A DNA stretch of 64,000 nt from Kozakia baliensis (lineage in GTDB: Bacteria > Pseudomonadota > Alphaproteobacteria > Acetobacterales > Acetobacteraceae). This document shows positions 1 to 8,516 of the stretch, piece after piece (the stretch's first letter is position 1; every line of letters starts with the position of its first letter). Under the pieces are notes generated by a model. It was not told the origin of the DNA and searched no databases. It saw only the letters and a program-made list of their open reading frames with translations. The stretch covers positions 2,819,001 to 2,883,000 of the forward strand of contig NZ_CP014674.1 in the NCBI RefSeq assembly GCF_001787335.1, given 5' to 3'. The position numbers and the translations under genes were made by a program.

Positions 1-86
1 TCGTAAGGAGGGCACGAAAAATTCTTTTGTTCGGCGTCATGATTCGCGGCAGGTTGTTCAGATAACAAAACAAAAGGCATAGCCTC

Positions 87-803
87 ATGGTCTGGAAACC
101 GGTTCGCGCAGCTTTTCCCTTCGTACTGACGCTGATAGGGGTTGTCACCGTGCAATCGGCGCTCGCCGCGCGTTACGAGGTGCCGAGCGCCTCGATGGAG
201 CCGAGCCTTATGATCGGCGATCAACTGGGCACGATCAATTTCACTTATGGCTTCAGCACGGCCCAACTCCCTTTTGGCAACCGGCTTCCCCATAGCGGCC
301 TGATGGCCAAACGGCTTCTTGGCCACGCGCCATCACGGGGCGATGTGGTCGTGTTCCGCAGTCCCTCCCTTCCGAGCACCACATGGGTCAAGCGCGTCAT
401 TGCGCTTCCGGGCGATCAAGTGGCGTTAAATCATGGTCGGGTGACGATCAACGGTCAGGTTCTTCCTTGGCAGGATAAGGGCCCGGCGCAGGAGATTTTG
501 GCGGATCGCCGTAGCGTTCCGGCGGAACGGTTCGCCGAGACGCTGCCGGGCGGCGTGGTGCATGACATTTTGAAGATCGAGGAGGATGGTCCGCTCGATA
601 ACATCGCGGCTTTCACCGTGCCGGCGGATCGTCTGTTCGTCATGGGCGATAACCGAGACGATTCCGCGGATAGCCGCGTTCCGGCGGCGCAAGGTGGCGT
701 CGGGCTGCTGCCGTTTTGGAATCTTGAAGGAAAAGTCGTGAGCGTGTTGTGGTCGTGGGACCATTTCAAATTGCGGAGCGAGCGCTTCTTCAAGGCAGTT
801 TGA
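87..803 (+). CDS. lepB: Signal peptidase I
   Basis: Inner-membrane serine protease that removes Sec/Tat signal peptides on the periplasmic side. The 238-residue protein has one N-terminal membrane segment (about residues 8-28), then the nucleophile motif PSASMEP with Ser36, the general-base box WVKRVIALPGD with Lys102, and the C-terminal S26 box GDNRDDSADSR near residue 187. Length is typical of a single-TM alphaproteobacterial LepB. The gene stands alone here rather than beside rnc/era, and is closed by a strong terminator shared with the converging transporter gene. The ATG at 87 has only a weak ribosome site (AAAGGCA) but leaves a complete membrane anchor. Family assignment is secure; whether it is the only signal peptidase cannot be told. 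Confidence 0.93.
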   Translation: MVWKPVRAAFPFVLTLIGVVTVQSALAARYEVPSASMEPSLMIGDQLGTINFTYGFSTAQLPFGNRLPHSGLMAKRLLGHAPSRGDVVVFRSPSLPSTTWVKRVIALPGDQVALNHGRVTINGQVLPWQDKGPAQEILADRRSVPAERFAETLPGGVVHDILKIEEDGPLDNIAAFTVPADRLFVMGDNRDDSADSRVPAAQGGVGLLPFWNLEGKVVSVLWSWDHFKLRSERFFKAV

Positions 804-806
804 AAG

Positions 807-838
807 AAAAAACCCCGCCGGAAAAGGCGGGGTTTTTT
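807..838. terminator. Bidirectional rho-independent terminator
   Basis: A GC-rich stem of about seven pairs (CCCCGCC/GGCGGGG) around a GAAAA-type loop is flanked by an A-run on the left and a T-run on the right. It can therefore end transcripts from both lepB (+) and the converging transporter gene (-). It fills the whole gap between the two genes. Confidence 0.9.
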
Positions 839-845
839 CGTAGGA

Positions 846-2330
846 TCAGGCTGCCGCTTGTTCCGGCTCGTCTTCCGAGACGATGCGCTTGTGTTCCTTG
901 GTAGGACGGAACCGCTTTTCGTGCAGCGCCAGTTCGATGTCCTCCAGCGTTGCGCCAGCGGTTTCGGGAACGAAGAAAAACACGAACAGAACCGAGAGCA
1001 GATTGATGCCCGCATAGAACCACATCGTGCCACCCAGCGTAATGATCTGCACTAGCGTGAGCGCAGTGCTGGTGACGAGCAAATCGGCGCCCCACAAAGT
1101 CGCGGCATGAATGCTGGTCGCCTGGCCACGCATGGAGAGTGGGAACATCTCAGCGCCCAGCAGCCAGCCGCACACCTGAATGCCGCCGGAATTGAATGCC
1201 ATGAACGCCAACAGGAACACGATCACCAGATAGGAGCCGATGCTTCCCGGCGATGGGTGGGAAGCGAAAACGATACCCAGCCCGATCAGGCTGACGACCG
1301 AACCCGGACCCATGATCAGCATCAAGCGGCGACGGCCGACGCGATCGACGATCAGGCATCCGATGAAGGTCATGATGCAATAGGTAATGGCAACGCCCAA
1401 CGAAGCCAGCAGGGCGGAAGAAGCACCGAAGCCTGCATCGTGCAGGAAGGTCGGGGCGTAATAGATCATCATCTCCAGGCCGCCGCATTGCGTGAAGAAC
1501 GCAACACCCAAGGCCGCGACGAGCGCAGGCCGCACCCAAGGACGGAACAGGCCTTTCCAGCCACGGTTGCGCGGGTCCATGCTGTCGGCGTTTTCACGCA
1601 TTTCGCGCACTTCCCGACGAATAACCTTTTTGGAAGTGCGAATACGGCCCAGTTCGATAATGGCGCGTTGCATGCCTTCGTTCTCCGCCGTCCAGCGCGG
1701 GCTTTTCGGCATGAAGAACATGGAGACAAAAACGATTGCGGCGGGAATGGCGGCCAGCCCCACCATTGGGCGCCAGCCCCAATTCGTGCGTTCAGCAAAG
1801 CCGATGATATTGGCGAGAAGGATGCCCAGCCCAATGGCGACGTTGAACATCGTCACCAGCGTTCCGCGTTTCTCGGCGGGGGCAAGTTCGGAAATATACA
1901 TCGGCACGACCTGGGTCGAACCGCCGACGGCCAGCCCGAGGAAAATGCGCGCTACGATCAGAAACCACACGTTCGGCGAATAGGCGCAGGCCGTCGCGCC
2001 GATGACGAACACGGCGCTGACGAGACAGACGCAGTTACGGCGACCGTATTTTTCCGAAAGCGCGCCAGCCCCGATCGCGCCGATGATGGCGCCCGCGAGG
2101 ATGGCGGAGGCCACCATTTCCTGCATGCCGCTGCTCAGATGGAAATCATCCGAGATCAGCAACAAAGCGCCGGAGATAATGCCGGTATCGTAACCATATA
2201 GGCCACCGCAGATGGCGGCGACGATGGCGGCAAGCATAAGAACGTATTTTGCGTTCGGCGAAACCTCGATATGGCTCAGGTCGTCGGCAGCGCGCGACGT
2301 CGATGTCGGGGGGCTTTGATGTTCTGTCAT
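846..2330 (-). CDS. MFS sugar-porter family transporter
   Basis: Proton-coupled sugar/polyol uptake is the likely role. The 494-residue protein has the sugar-porter signatures: GYDTGIISGALL in TM1, EKYGRRNCV in the loop 2-3, PKSPRW before the central loop, VDRVGRRRL in loop 8-9, and PETAGATLEDIE after TM12. About 12 hydrophobic segments are visible. The ATG at 2330 is preferred over upstream in-frame starts (2390, 2369) because family members begin with a short hydrophilic tail; no strong ribosome site decides it. The substrate cannot be read from sequence. It is monocistronic and ends at the shared terminator with lepB. Confidence 0.88.
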   Translation of the reverse strand: MTEHQSPPTSTSRAADDLSHIEVSPNAKYVLMLAAIVAAICGGLYGYDTGIISGALLLISDDFHLSSGMQEMVASAILAGAIIGAIGAGALSEKYGRRNCVCLVSAVFVIGATACAYSPNVWFLIVARIFLGLAVGGSTQVVPMYISELAPAEKRGTLVTMFNVAIGLGILLANIIGFAERTNWGWRPMVGLAAIPAAIVFVSMFFMPKSPRWTAENEGMQRAIIELGRIRTSKKVIRREVREMRENADSMDPRNRGWKGLFRPWVRPALVAALGVAFFTQCGGLEMMIYYAPTFLHDAGFGASSALLASLGVAITYCIMTFIGCLIVDRVGRRRLMLIMGPGSVVSLIGLGIVFASHPSPGSIGSYLVIVFLLAFMAFNSGGIQVCGWLLGAEMFPLSMRGQATSIHAATLWGADLLVTSTALTLVQIITLGGTMWFYAGINLLSVLFVFFFVPETAGATLEDIELALHEKRFRPTKEHKRIVSEDEPEQAAA

Positions 2331-2439
2331 AATGTTTATAACCGAACAAATTCCTGACAGTTTGTCCATCCTATCACAAAAAAGTCTCAAAGTCGGTCAG
2401 AAGCCTTATATGGGCTTTGAAACTTAGAAGAGAAAACGC

Positions 2440-2568
2440 ATGTCACAGGCTCAAAAAGTTAAGCAGGATGTTCCGGTTATCGGCTGGAAAGAGCTTATTA
2501 TCATGCATGTTGTGCTGGCGCTGTTTATTGCCGTCGTCGCGTATGTCGATTGGAGCATTCCCAATTAA
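2440..2568 (+). CDS. Small single-span membrane protein, 42 aa
   Basis: Not a recognised family. The ORF encodes 42 residues: a hydrophilic N-terminus (MSQAQKVKQDVPVIGWKEL), one membrane segment at about residues 20-35, and a short tail ending YVDWSIPN. A purine-rich ribosome site (AGAAGAGA, 2427-2434) lies at good distance from the ATG. It sits alone between the divergent transporter gene and the converging znuB gene. The shape (short cytoplasmic head, one TM) is that of small accessory subunits of membrane complexes, but no partner is adjacent, so no role is proposed. Confidence 0.6.
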   Translation: MSQAQKVKQDVPVIGWKELIIMHVVLALFIAVVAYVDWSIPN

Positions 2569-2580
2569 CGACGAATTCAG

Positions 2581-3426
2581 CTATGATTTTTGAATGTTTT
2601 TAATGAAAGCCATTGAAAACCGGGTGTCGATCAGCCGCAAGAGAAGATAACCGCCTGCCGCGAGCGTGCTGATCCAGAAAGAAACCGGGGCGTTCGTGGT
2701 CCATGAGAGCGCAAGGCCGCTCCAAGCCAAAATTAGCGCCAATAAAGCGGAACCGATCAGCCCCATCCAGGGCGATAATTTCAAGCGCAACATAATCGAC
2801 GCAGGTCCGACCAGCAGGCTAAAGACCAGTAGAATCCCCGTCACTTCCGCGCAAATGGCGCTGGAGAGCGCGACCAACCCCATGAAGATCATGGAAATCA
2901 GGCGGATATTGACGCCGCGCGCCGCTGCGATATCGGGGTCCAGGCTCGCGAAAAGCAATGGGCGGCCGATCAGCGCTAATCCGGCCAGACAAAGCGCCGA
3001 AAGAGCATATAGCAAGTTCAGCGTATGCCGATCCACACCCAGAACGTTGCCGAAAAGAAGCGAAGTCGCACGGCTGGTTGGCGCATGCTGCCATTGCAGG
3101 AATAGAAGCCCTAGCCCCAAACTGGCCGCCAGGATCAGGCCGGTCGTGCTGTCTCGACCCGACGCTAGTTGAGGATTAGCGCGGGTGTCGCGCTGCGGCT
3201 CCCACCCCATGATCACTCCCGCTCCCGTCGCGGCAAGCGCCATGCCGAGCAAGGGGGAAATGCCGACTAGCACGGCGCCCGTAGCCCCTGCGAAACCGAT
3301 ATGAGATAAGGCGTGGCCCGCGAAGCTCTGCCCGCGCAGCACCAGGAACCAGCCGATCAAACCGCTGAGCGAAGCGACGATCGCCGAGGCGGCGAAAGCG
3401 TGACGCATGAATTCATATTGCAGCAT
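2581..3426 (-). CDS. znuB: Zinc ABC transporter permease
   Basis: Membrane subunit of a group-9 (Zn/Mn) ABC importer. The 281-residue protein begins MLQYEFMRHAFAAS, carries the family stretch GQSFAGHALSHIGFAGATG, and shows about eight hydrophobic helices. It is the last gene of znuA-znuC-znuB on the minus strand; its start lies 14 bases inside znuC, which implies translational coupling. The divergent zur gene and the Zur-type operator upstream of znuA identify zinc as the probable substrate; permease sequence alone would not exclude manganese. Confidence 0.9.
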   Translation of the reverse strand: MLQYEFMRHAFAASAIVASLSGLIGWFLVLRGQSFAGHALSHIGFAGATGAVLVGISPLLGMALAATGAGVIMGWEPQRDTRANPQLASGRDSTTGLILAASLGLGLLFLQWQHAPTSRATSLLFGNVLGVDRHTLNLLYALSALCLAGLALIGRPLLFASLDPDIAAARGVNIRLISMIFMGLVALSSAICAEVTGILLVFSLLVGPASIMLRLKLSPWMGLIGSALLALILAWSGLALSWTTNAPVSFWISTLAAGGYLLLRLIDTRFSMAFIKNIQKS

Positions 3427-4102
3427 GGTGAAGGGTCAATCGGTCGTGGGAAAGGCGCAAAATATGGTCGGCATAAGGTTCGAGCGCACTTAATTCATGG
3501 GTGGAAAGCAGGATCGTCAGCCCAAGTTCATGGCGCAATCTCGTGAGGAGAGAGGCGGTTTCGGCCTGGCGGGCATGGTCCATGCCCGCCAGGGGTTCGT
3601 CGAGCAATAACAGACGAGGGCGGCCTACCAAGGCTTCCGCCATGAAAAGGCGTTGCTTTTCCCCACCCGATAACTGGCCGAGTGGCTGGCGTGCGAGATG
3701 CAGGGCATCGGTGAGCGTCAAAACCCGATCGACCTCCTGCCGTAATGCCGAACCGAAATTGGGAAGTCCCCAACGATTGCCCCGCCAGGCCGCGGCGATA
3801 AAAGCGCGCCCTTTGATCTGCGGGGCAGGAATGCGTCGTTCCTGCGGGAGGTAGCCGACTAGGTTTCGGGAATGGGAAAGCGTTTGTCCGAAAATGCGCC
3901 ATGCACCGCGTGTTTGCGTATGAAGGCCGAGAAGCGCGCGTAGGAAAGTAGTCTTTCCCGTGCCGTTCGCGCCGAGCAATAAGGTAAGGCTTCCCGTCGG
4001 CAGGCTGACATTCGCTTGATCGAACAAGATGCGCGAACCTTGCAGGAGCGCGGCGTTTTGCAGAGCAAGGGCGGGCAGAGGCGCGTTGTCGGCTGCGTTC
4101 AT
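3413..4102 (-). CDS. znuC: Zinc ABC transporter ATP-binding protein
   Basis: Cytoplasmic ATPase of the zinc importer, 229 residues. Walker A is GANGTGKTT, the signature motif is LSGGEKQRL, Walker B is LLLLDEPLAGMD, and the switch His follows in LLSTHELSAL. The ATG at 4102 is chosen because it overlaps the znuA stop as ATGA; an upstream in-frame start at 4150 would add a tail encoded inside znuA. It overlaps znuB downstream by 14 bases. The whole operon should follow the Zur operator upstream of znuA. Confidence 0.92.
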   Translation of the reverse strand: MNAADNAPLPALALQNAALLQGSRILFDQANVSLPTGSLTLLLGANGTGKTTFLRALLGLHTQTRGAWRIFGQTLSHSRNLVGYLPQERRIPAPQIKGRAFIAAAWRGNRWGLPNFGSALRQEVDRVLTLTDALHLARQPLGQLSGGEKQRLFMAEALVGRPRLLLLDEPLAGMDHARQAETASLLTRLRHELGLTILLSTHELSALEPYADHILRLSHDRLTLHHAAI

Positions 4103-4965
4103 GAAGGGCGCAATGCCTGGGCGATGGCGTCGATCCGTGCGTTGAGCCAATCCTGCCAGTTTTGATCGGCGGGAAGCATTTCCATTAACGGCAAAACGGG
4201 CACGCCGACATGTTGCGCCAGTTCGATCAGCCGATCGACCGCCGGGTCGCTCACAACGGGATTGATGATCAAAGCGCGCACATCATGATGGCGGAGCGTA
4301 TCTTCCAAATTGGCGACGGCCTCTGGGCTCGGTTCGTTATGGTTCATGATCGCCAACGCAAAATCGGGGTCGGTCACCGAAATCCCGAGCGCTTTGAACA
4401 ACGGGCCGCCGATAGGCTCGCTTGCGGCGACGTCCACGCCATTGAACTGAAACCGGAGCGTGGAGAGGCGCGCTTGCAGCTTATCGAGGTCATGCGCGAA
4501 AGCGGCTGCCTGTGTGTCTAGTTCAGCTTTCTTGTCTGGAAGGCGCTGCTTCAGAATATCCGTGAGGCGTTCGGCGTAAAGACGAACGGCGCGGACATCG
4601 TCGAAAAGATGCGGGTTATCGCCAGGGCGCCAGGAGGCCGTTTGCCCGATATTGATGACGTCGCGAGACGGATTTTCCTGCCCGTCGAGTAGGGAGTCGA
4701 CCCAGCTATCATATTCCGCGCCGTTCTCCACGACGATATCGGCCTGCGCGACACGACGGGCCGTTTCCGGCGAAACCTGAAAATCGTGCGGGTCGATCTG
4801 GCGGGACGTCAAAATGCTATCGGTGTGAACCGTCTCTCCGCCCAACTGTTGTGCAATATTACACCAGACGGCTTCGGCACAGACCACGCGTAGCGGCGCG
4901 GCGTGGAGCGGTATGGGAAAGCTGGCAGCGCAGAGCGCGAGGAGAACGAGAAGACTGCGGCGCAA
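4099..4965 (-). CDS. znuA: Periplasmic zinc-binding protein of ABC importer
   Basis: Cluster A-I solute-binding protein that captures metal in the periplasm for ZnuBC. The 288 residues start with a Sec signal peptide (MRRSLLVLLALCAASFPIPLHA). Candidate metal ligands are His in QIDPHDFQVSP, His in NPHLFDD, the HNEPSPE region and an Asp near VVSDPAVD, matching the His/His/His/Asp-Glu scheme of the family. The His-rich loop seen in some ZnuA proteins is absent. It is the first gene of the operon; its start codon lies 16 bases from the Zur-type palindrome, which would overlap its promoter or leader. Confidence 0.9.
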   Translation of the reverse strand: MRRSLLVLLALCAASFPIPLHAAPLRVVCAEAVWCNIAQQLGGETVHTDSILTSRQIDPHDFQVSPETARRVAQADIVVENGAEYDSWVDSLLDGQENPSRDVINIGQTASWRPGDNPHLFDDVRAVRLYAERLTDILKQRLPDKKAELDTQAAAFAHDLDKLQARLSTLRFQFNGVDVAASEPIGGPLFKALGISVTDPDFALAIMNHNEPSPEAVANLEDTLRHHDVRALIINPVVSDPAVDRLIELAQHVGVPVLPLMEMLPADQNWQDWLNARIDAIAQALRPS

Positions 4966-4980
4966 GAATTGTCGCCTTTG

Positions 4981-4993
4981 GTTATATTATAAC
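4981..4993. promoter_or_regulatory. Zur box between znuA and zur
   Basis: The 13-base sequence GTTATATTATAAC is a perfect inverted repeat around one central base. It equals the core of the known proteobacterial Zur consensus (GTTATAnTATAAC). It lies in the short gap between the divergent znuA and zur genes, where one bound repressor dimer pair could control both. The outer bases of the longer E. coli consensus are not conserved here. Confidence 0.85.
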
Positions 4994-5056
4994 GCGGGAT
5001 AGACGCGGTATAGAGGTTGATCTCTGGTGACGACAAGCCGGAAAAGGAATTTTGCG

Positions 5057-5563
5057 ATGCTCGAAAAATTACCGACATTAGGCGATGAGCCTTTTTCCCC
5101 GAAAACCGAAGCGCAATTGGATCGGGCGGAGCATCGATGCGTCGCGCATGGCGGGCGATTGACCGGCACGCGGCGCCAGGTTCTGGGTTTTATTCTGGAG
5201 AATCCAAAACCTTGCGGCGCTTACGAAATTCTCGATTGGCTTCGCGGCTACCAGCGCAATGCCGCTCCGCCGACGGTTTATCGCGCATTGGATTTTCTGA
5301 CTGCGCATGGCCTGATCCATCGCATCGAACGGCTCGCGGCGTTCACGGGCTGCACGCATCGCCTGGAGTGTGCGCATGGCGAGGAATGCGGACATCGCGC
5401 GCAGTTTCTGATCTGCAAGCATTGCGGCTCGGTGCAGGAACTGGAAGATCAGCATATCGGTGCGGCTTTAAGCAAAGCAGCGCGCGCGGTGGATTTCATG
5501 CCCACGCATTCGACCGTCGAGATCGAAGGGGTATGCCATCTTTGCCGGAAGACGCATTCCTGA
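5057..5563 (+). CDS. zur: Fur-family zinc uptake repressor
   Basis: Fur-family repressor, by context Zur, sensing zinc and controlling znuABC. The 168-residue protein has an N-terminal winged helix (TGTRRQVLGFILENPKPCG) and a C-terminal dimer domain with CKHC and CHLC pairs that would hold the structural zinc. The Cys/His-rich insert CTHRLECAHGEECGHR lies between. ATG 5057 is chosen because GGAAAAGGAA sits 8-17 bases upstream; a GTG at 5027 would add ten residues but lacks a ribosome site. It is divergent from znuA over a shared Zur box. The next gene starts 9 bases after its stop, so the two may be cotranscribed. Confidence 0.9.
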   Translation: MLEKLPTLGDEPFSPKTEAQLDRAEHRCVAHGGRLTGTRRQVLGFILENPKPCGAYEILDWLRGYQRNAAPPTVYRALDFLTAHGLIHRIERLAAFTGCTHRLECAHGEECGHRAQFLICKHCGSVQELEDQHIGAALSKAARAVDFMPTHSTVEIEGVCHLCRKTHS

Positions 5564-5572
5564 CGCCTTGGA

Positions 5573-6079
5573 ATGGCGAGAAAAACTTCTACCCCTGTTT
5601 TTCCGCTGGAAGGTGGAGACGCCCGGCGGCCGGTGCGGGCGCTGCGTGCGCCTGCCAAGACTTCCGATGAGTTGAAAACAGACGCGCAATTCGACTTGTT
5701 CGATCGCCCGCCAAGCCCACCGCCGCCACCTCCTCCGCGCACGCATATCTCGCCAGAGGAAGCACCGCTGACGCTCGTGCCCTTACGAGAGGCGGCCACG
5801 ATGGCCAAAGCGGCGGATCAGTTTCTGTATATGGTCGCCCGCCAGGACGAGGCGGCGATATGGCAATCCGAAGGTTTGAAACTGGACCCACGCGCGCCGC
5901 TCGGGCTGGCGGAACGCCCGGCCGTGCTGCCTTGGCTTCAACGAGAAATGGAAAATGACGCGGATGAAGGCCTCTGCGTTCTGCGTGTGCGCCGGGCGCT
6001 GCTCAACGAATGGCTGGAGCCGGACCCGGACCAAAGCGCACAATTCGGCGCGATGTGCTATCTTCTTTGTCATGTTTGA
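5573..6079 (+). CDS. Hypothetical proline-rich protein, 168 aa
   Basis: Not recognised. Residues 1-60 are low-complexity and basic/proline-rich, including a run of eight prolines after RPPSPP. Residues 65-168 look folded (PLREAATMAKAADQFLYMVARQDEAAIWQ, then LPWLQREMENDADEG and a hydrophobic C-terminus ending CYLLCHV). No signal peptide or membrane span. It starts 9 bases after zur and ends 21 bases before the asparaginase start, so it is probably part of the same transcript. Coding use resembles its neighbours, which supports a real gene of the host lineage. Confidence 0.6.
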   Translation: MARKTSTPVFPLEGGDARRPVRALRAPAKTSDELKTDAQFDLFDRPPSPPPPPPPRTHISPEEAPLTLVPLREAATMAKAADQFLYMVARQDEAAIWQSEGLKLDPRAPLGLAERPAVLPWLQREMENDADEGLCVLRVRRALLNEWLEPDPDQSAQFGAMCYLLCHV

Positions 6080-6100
6080 GAAAGAAGGATGTTTTTCGTG

Positions 6101-7108
6101 ATGCAAGGCGTTCTTGCCGAGGTGACGCGCGGCGGACGCGTTGAATCGTTTCATATAGGCCGTGCTGTCGTCACGGATGGCCGGGGCGAAGTCGTTTGGT
6201 CTTGCGGCGATGTCGTAAGCCCTGTTTTTCCACGTTCGACGGTCAAGGCGCTTTTGGCGCTTCCTTTAGTGGAAAGCGGCGCGGCGGCGAGATTGGGCCT
6301 GACGGACGCCGAACTGGCGCTGGCCTGCGCCTCTCATGGCGGCGAGCCGCTCCATGCCGAGACGGCCTCGAACATGTTGGAGCGCGTCGGGCGGGATGTC
6401 GATTGCCTGGAGTGCGGAACGCATTGGCCGACTTATACCGAGGCGGCTTATGATCTGGCGGCGCGCCATGCCCGCCCGTCGGCCCTGCATAATAATTGTT
6501 CGGGCAAACATGCCGGGTTGATCTGCCTGGCTTGCGATCAAGGGATCGACCCTCAGGGATATGTTCAGCCTTTCCATCCTGTTCAGCGGCAAGTTACCGA
6601 GGCATTGGAAATTCTGACGGGCGCGCCGCATACCGCCGATTATCGTGGTGTCGATGGCTGCTCGATGCCGACATACGCAATTCCGCTGAAAGCGCTTGCG
6701 CGTGGTTTTGCGCGTTTCGGCAGCGGAGAAGGGTTGAGCGGTGGGCAAAACGATGCCGCCCGCCAGTTGCGGGAAGCCGTGGCGGCGAAACCTTTCATGG
6801 TGGCGGGAAGTGGCCGGTTCGACACGCGGTTGATGAATCATTTCGGGACGCGTGTGTTCTGCAAGATGGGTGCGGAGGGCATGATGGTTGCGAGCGTGCC
6901 GCAACTTGGCCTGGGCATAGCGATCAAAACCGACGATGGCGCCAACCGCGCGGCGGAAGTCGCGCTCGCGGCGTTACTGCAACGTTTCGGCCATGCGATT
7001 TGGTCGGATTCCGATCGGATTTTGCTTGAGGAACTCGCGCAACAACCTTTGCGTAATTGGAATGGAATTGATGTCGGCGCGGTGCGTGCGGCGAAGGAGC
7101 TTACATAA
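6101..7108 (+). CDS. Asparaginase (AnsA-like, asparaginase II family)
   Basis: Predicted to hydrolyse L-asparagine to aspartate and ammonia. The 335-residue protein matches the bacterial/rhizobial-type asparaginase II family (Pfam PF06089 type), with VVSPVFPRSTVKALLALPLV, CASHGGEPLHAETA, the family-typical NNCSGKHAGLICLAC, GVDGCSMPTYAIPL and GVKTDDG-like IAIKTDDGANRA near the C-terminus. The start at 6101 suits the ribosome site AGAAGGA (6082-6088); the ATG at 6089 is directly on top of that site. The following transporter gene starts 2 bases after the stop. Family is clear; enzymatic specificity is inferred. Confidence 0.85.
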   Translation: MQGVLAEVTRGGRVESFHIGRAVVTDGRGEVVWSCGDVVSPVFPRSTVKALLALPLVESGAAARLGLTDAELALACASHGGEPLHAETASNMLERVGRDVDCLECGTHWPTYTEAAYDLAARHARPSALHNNCSGKHAGLICLACDQGIDPQGYVQPFHPVQRQVTEALEILTGAPHTADYRGVDGCSMPTYAIPLKALARGFARFGSGEGLSGGQNDAARQLREAVAAKPFMVAGSGRFDTRLMNHFGTRVFCKMGAEGMMVASVPQLGLGIAIKTDDGANRAAEVALAALLQRFGHAIWSDSDRILLEELAQQPLRNWNGIDVGAVRAAKELT

Positions 7109-7110
7109 GA

Positions 7111-8514
7111 ATGCCGTTGGAACAGGCGCAGGAAAACAACACGACCGGTTTTGACGTCACGCGTTTCAAAATCATTGTTATCGGCGTGCTTGCCGCATTG
7201 GCGGGTTTGATGTCCGGCCTGGATATCGGCGTGGTCGCCGGGGCGCTCGATTTCTTCGCGAAGCGTTTCCACGCTTCCACCATCGTGCAGGAATGGGTGG
7301 TCAGTTCCATGATGGCGGGCGCGGCGGTCGGCGCGCTTTTGGCCGGATGGATGGCCCATGCGGTGGGGCGCAAAGTCTCGCTGATTTTTGGCGCCGCGAT
7401 ATTCGTGATCGGCTCGCTCGGCTGTGCGCTGTGCTGGTCCATCCCCTCAATGATCGCTTTTCGCGTGTTCATGGGGCTGGCCGTTGGTATTTCCGCCTTT
7501 ACCGCGCCGCTTTATCTTTCGGAAATCGCCAGCGAAGAGTCGCGCGGGGCGATGGTCTCGACCTATCAGCTTATGGTGACGGTCGGTATTTTCCTCGCTT
7601 TTCTTTCCAACACGTATTTTTCCTACAGCGGGGATTGGCGTTGGATGTTTGGCGTCGCGGCAATCCCGGCGGCGATTTTCCTCGTTGGCGTGTTGTTCCT
7701 GCCTTATAGCCCGCGCTGGCTCATCATGAAGGGGCGGCATAAGGAAGCGCGGGAAGTTCTGTTATCGCTGCGGGACGATCCGCTCGTGGCCGCGCAGGAG
7801 ATCAAGGCCATTCGCCAGCAATTGCAGGTCAAGCAACATGGCTTTGATTTGCTGAAAACCAACCCGAATTTTCGCCGTTCGCTGGCCCTTGGCGTTCTGC
7901 TGCAAATCATGCAGCAACTCGCGGGCATTAATATCATCATGTATTACGCGCCGAATATTTTGGCGCATGCCGGTTTCGATTCCACGGCGCAGATGTGGTG
8001 CACCGCCATCATTGGCTTGGTGAACATGCTGGCGACGTTCATTGCGGTGGGGCTGGTCGATAAATGGGGGCGCAAGCCGATCCTCTATATCGGCTTTGCG
8101 GTCATGGCAGGGGGTATGGCGGCGCTGGCGATGTTGTTGGCGCATGGCATGCACACGCAATCCTCACAGTTGCTGGCGGTCTTTCTGCTGCTGATTTTCT
8201 GCACCGGTTTCGCCATGTCGGCCGGGCCGCTCATGTGGGTGCTTTGTGCCGAAATTCAGCCCATGCAGGGGCGTAATCTCGGCATATCCATCTCCACGCT
8301 GACGAACTGGCTTACGAACATGGTGGTCGGCGCGAGTTTTCTGAGTTTGATGGAAACGCTCGGCGCATCGGGAACATTCTGGCTGTTCGCCCTGTTGAAT
8401 GCTTCGTTCATCGTGTTCACATGGCTGTTCGTGCCGGAAACGAAGGGTATGTCTCTGGAGACGATCGAAAAGCGGCTTTTAAGCGGGGTCAAGCTTCGCA
8501 ATTTAGGGCGTTGA
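7111..8514 (+). CDS. MFS sugar:proton symporter (GalP/XylE-like)
   Basis: Twelve-TM sugar uptake protein, 467 residues. It carries the sugar-porter signatures GLMSGLDIGVVAGALDF, GRKVSLIFGA, PYSPRWLIMKG, QQLAGINIIMYYAP (the sugar-contact helix of GalP/XylE/GLUT proteins), VDKWGRKPILY and PETKGMSLETIEKRL. It is closer to the GalP/AraE branch than the transporter at 846-2330. It follows the asparaginase gene by 2 bases and is followed at once by an FNT-type gene, so at least three genes are likely cotranscribed. Substrate (galactose, glucose, xylose or a polyol) cannot be decided. Confidence 0.9.
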   Translation: MPLEQAQENNTTGFDVTRFKIIVIGVLAALAGLMSGLDIGVVAGALDFFAKRFHASTIVQEWVVSSMMAGAAVGALLAGWMAHAVGRKVSLIFGAAIFVIGSLGCALCWSIPSMIAFRVFMGLAVGISAFTAPLYLSEIASEESRGAMVSTYQLMVTVGIFLAFLSNTYFSYSGDWRWMFGVAAIPAAIFLVGVLFLPYSPRWLIMKGRHKEAREVLLSLRDDPLVAAQEIKAIRQQLQVKQHGFDLLKTNPNFRRSLALGVLLQIMQQLAGINIIMYYAPNILAHAGFDSTAQMWCTAIIGLVNMLATFIAVGLVDKWGRKPILYIGFAVMAGGMAALAMLLAHGMHTQSSQLLAVFLLLIFCTGFAMSAGPLMWVLCAEIQPMQGRNLGISISTLTNWLTNMVVGASFLSLMETLGASGTFWLFALLNASFIVFTWLFVPETKGMSLETIEKRLLSGVKLRNLGR

Positions 8515-8516
8515 GA

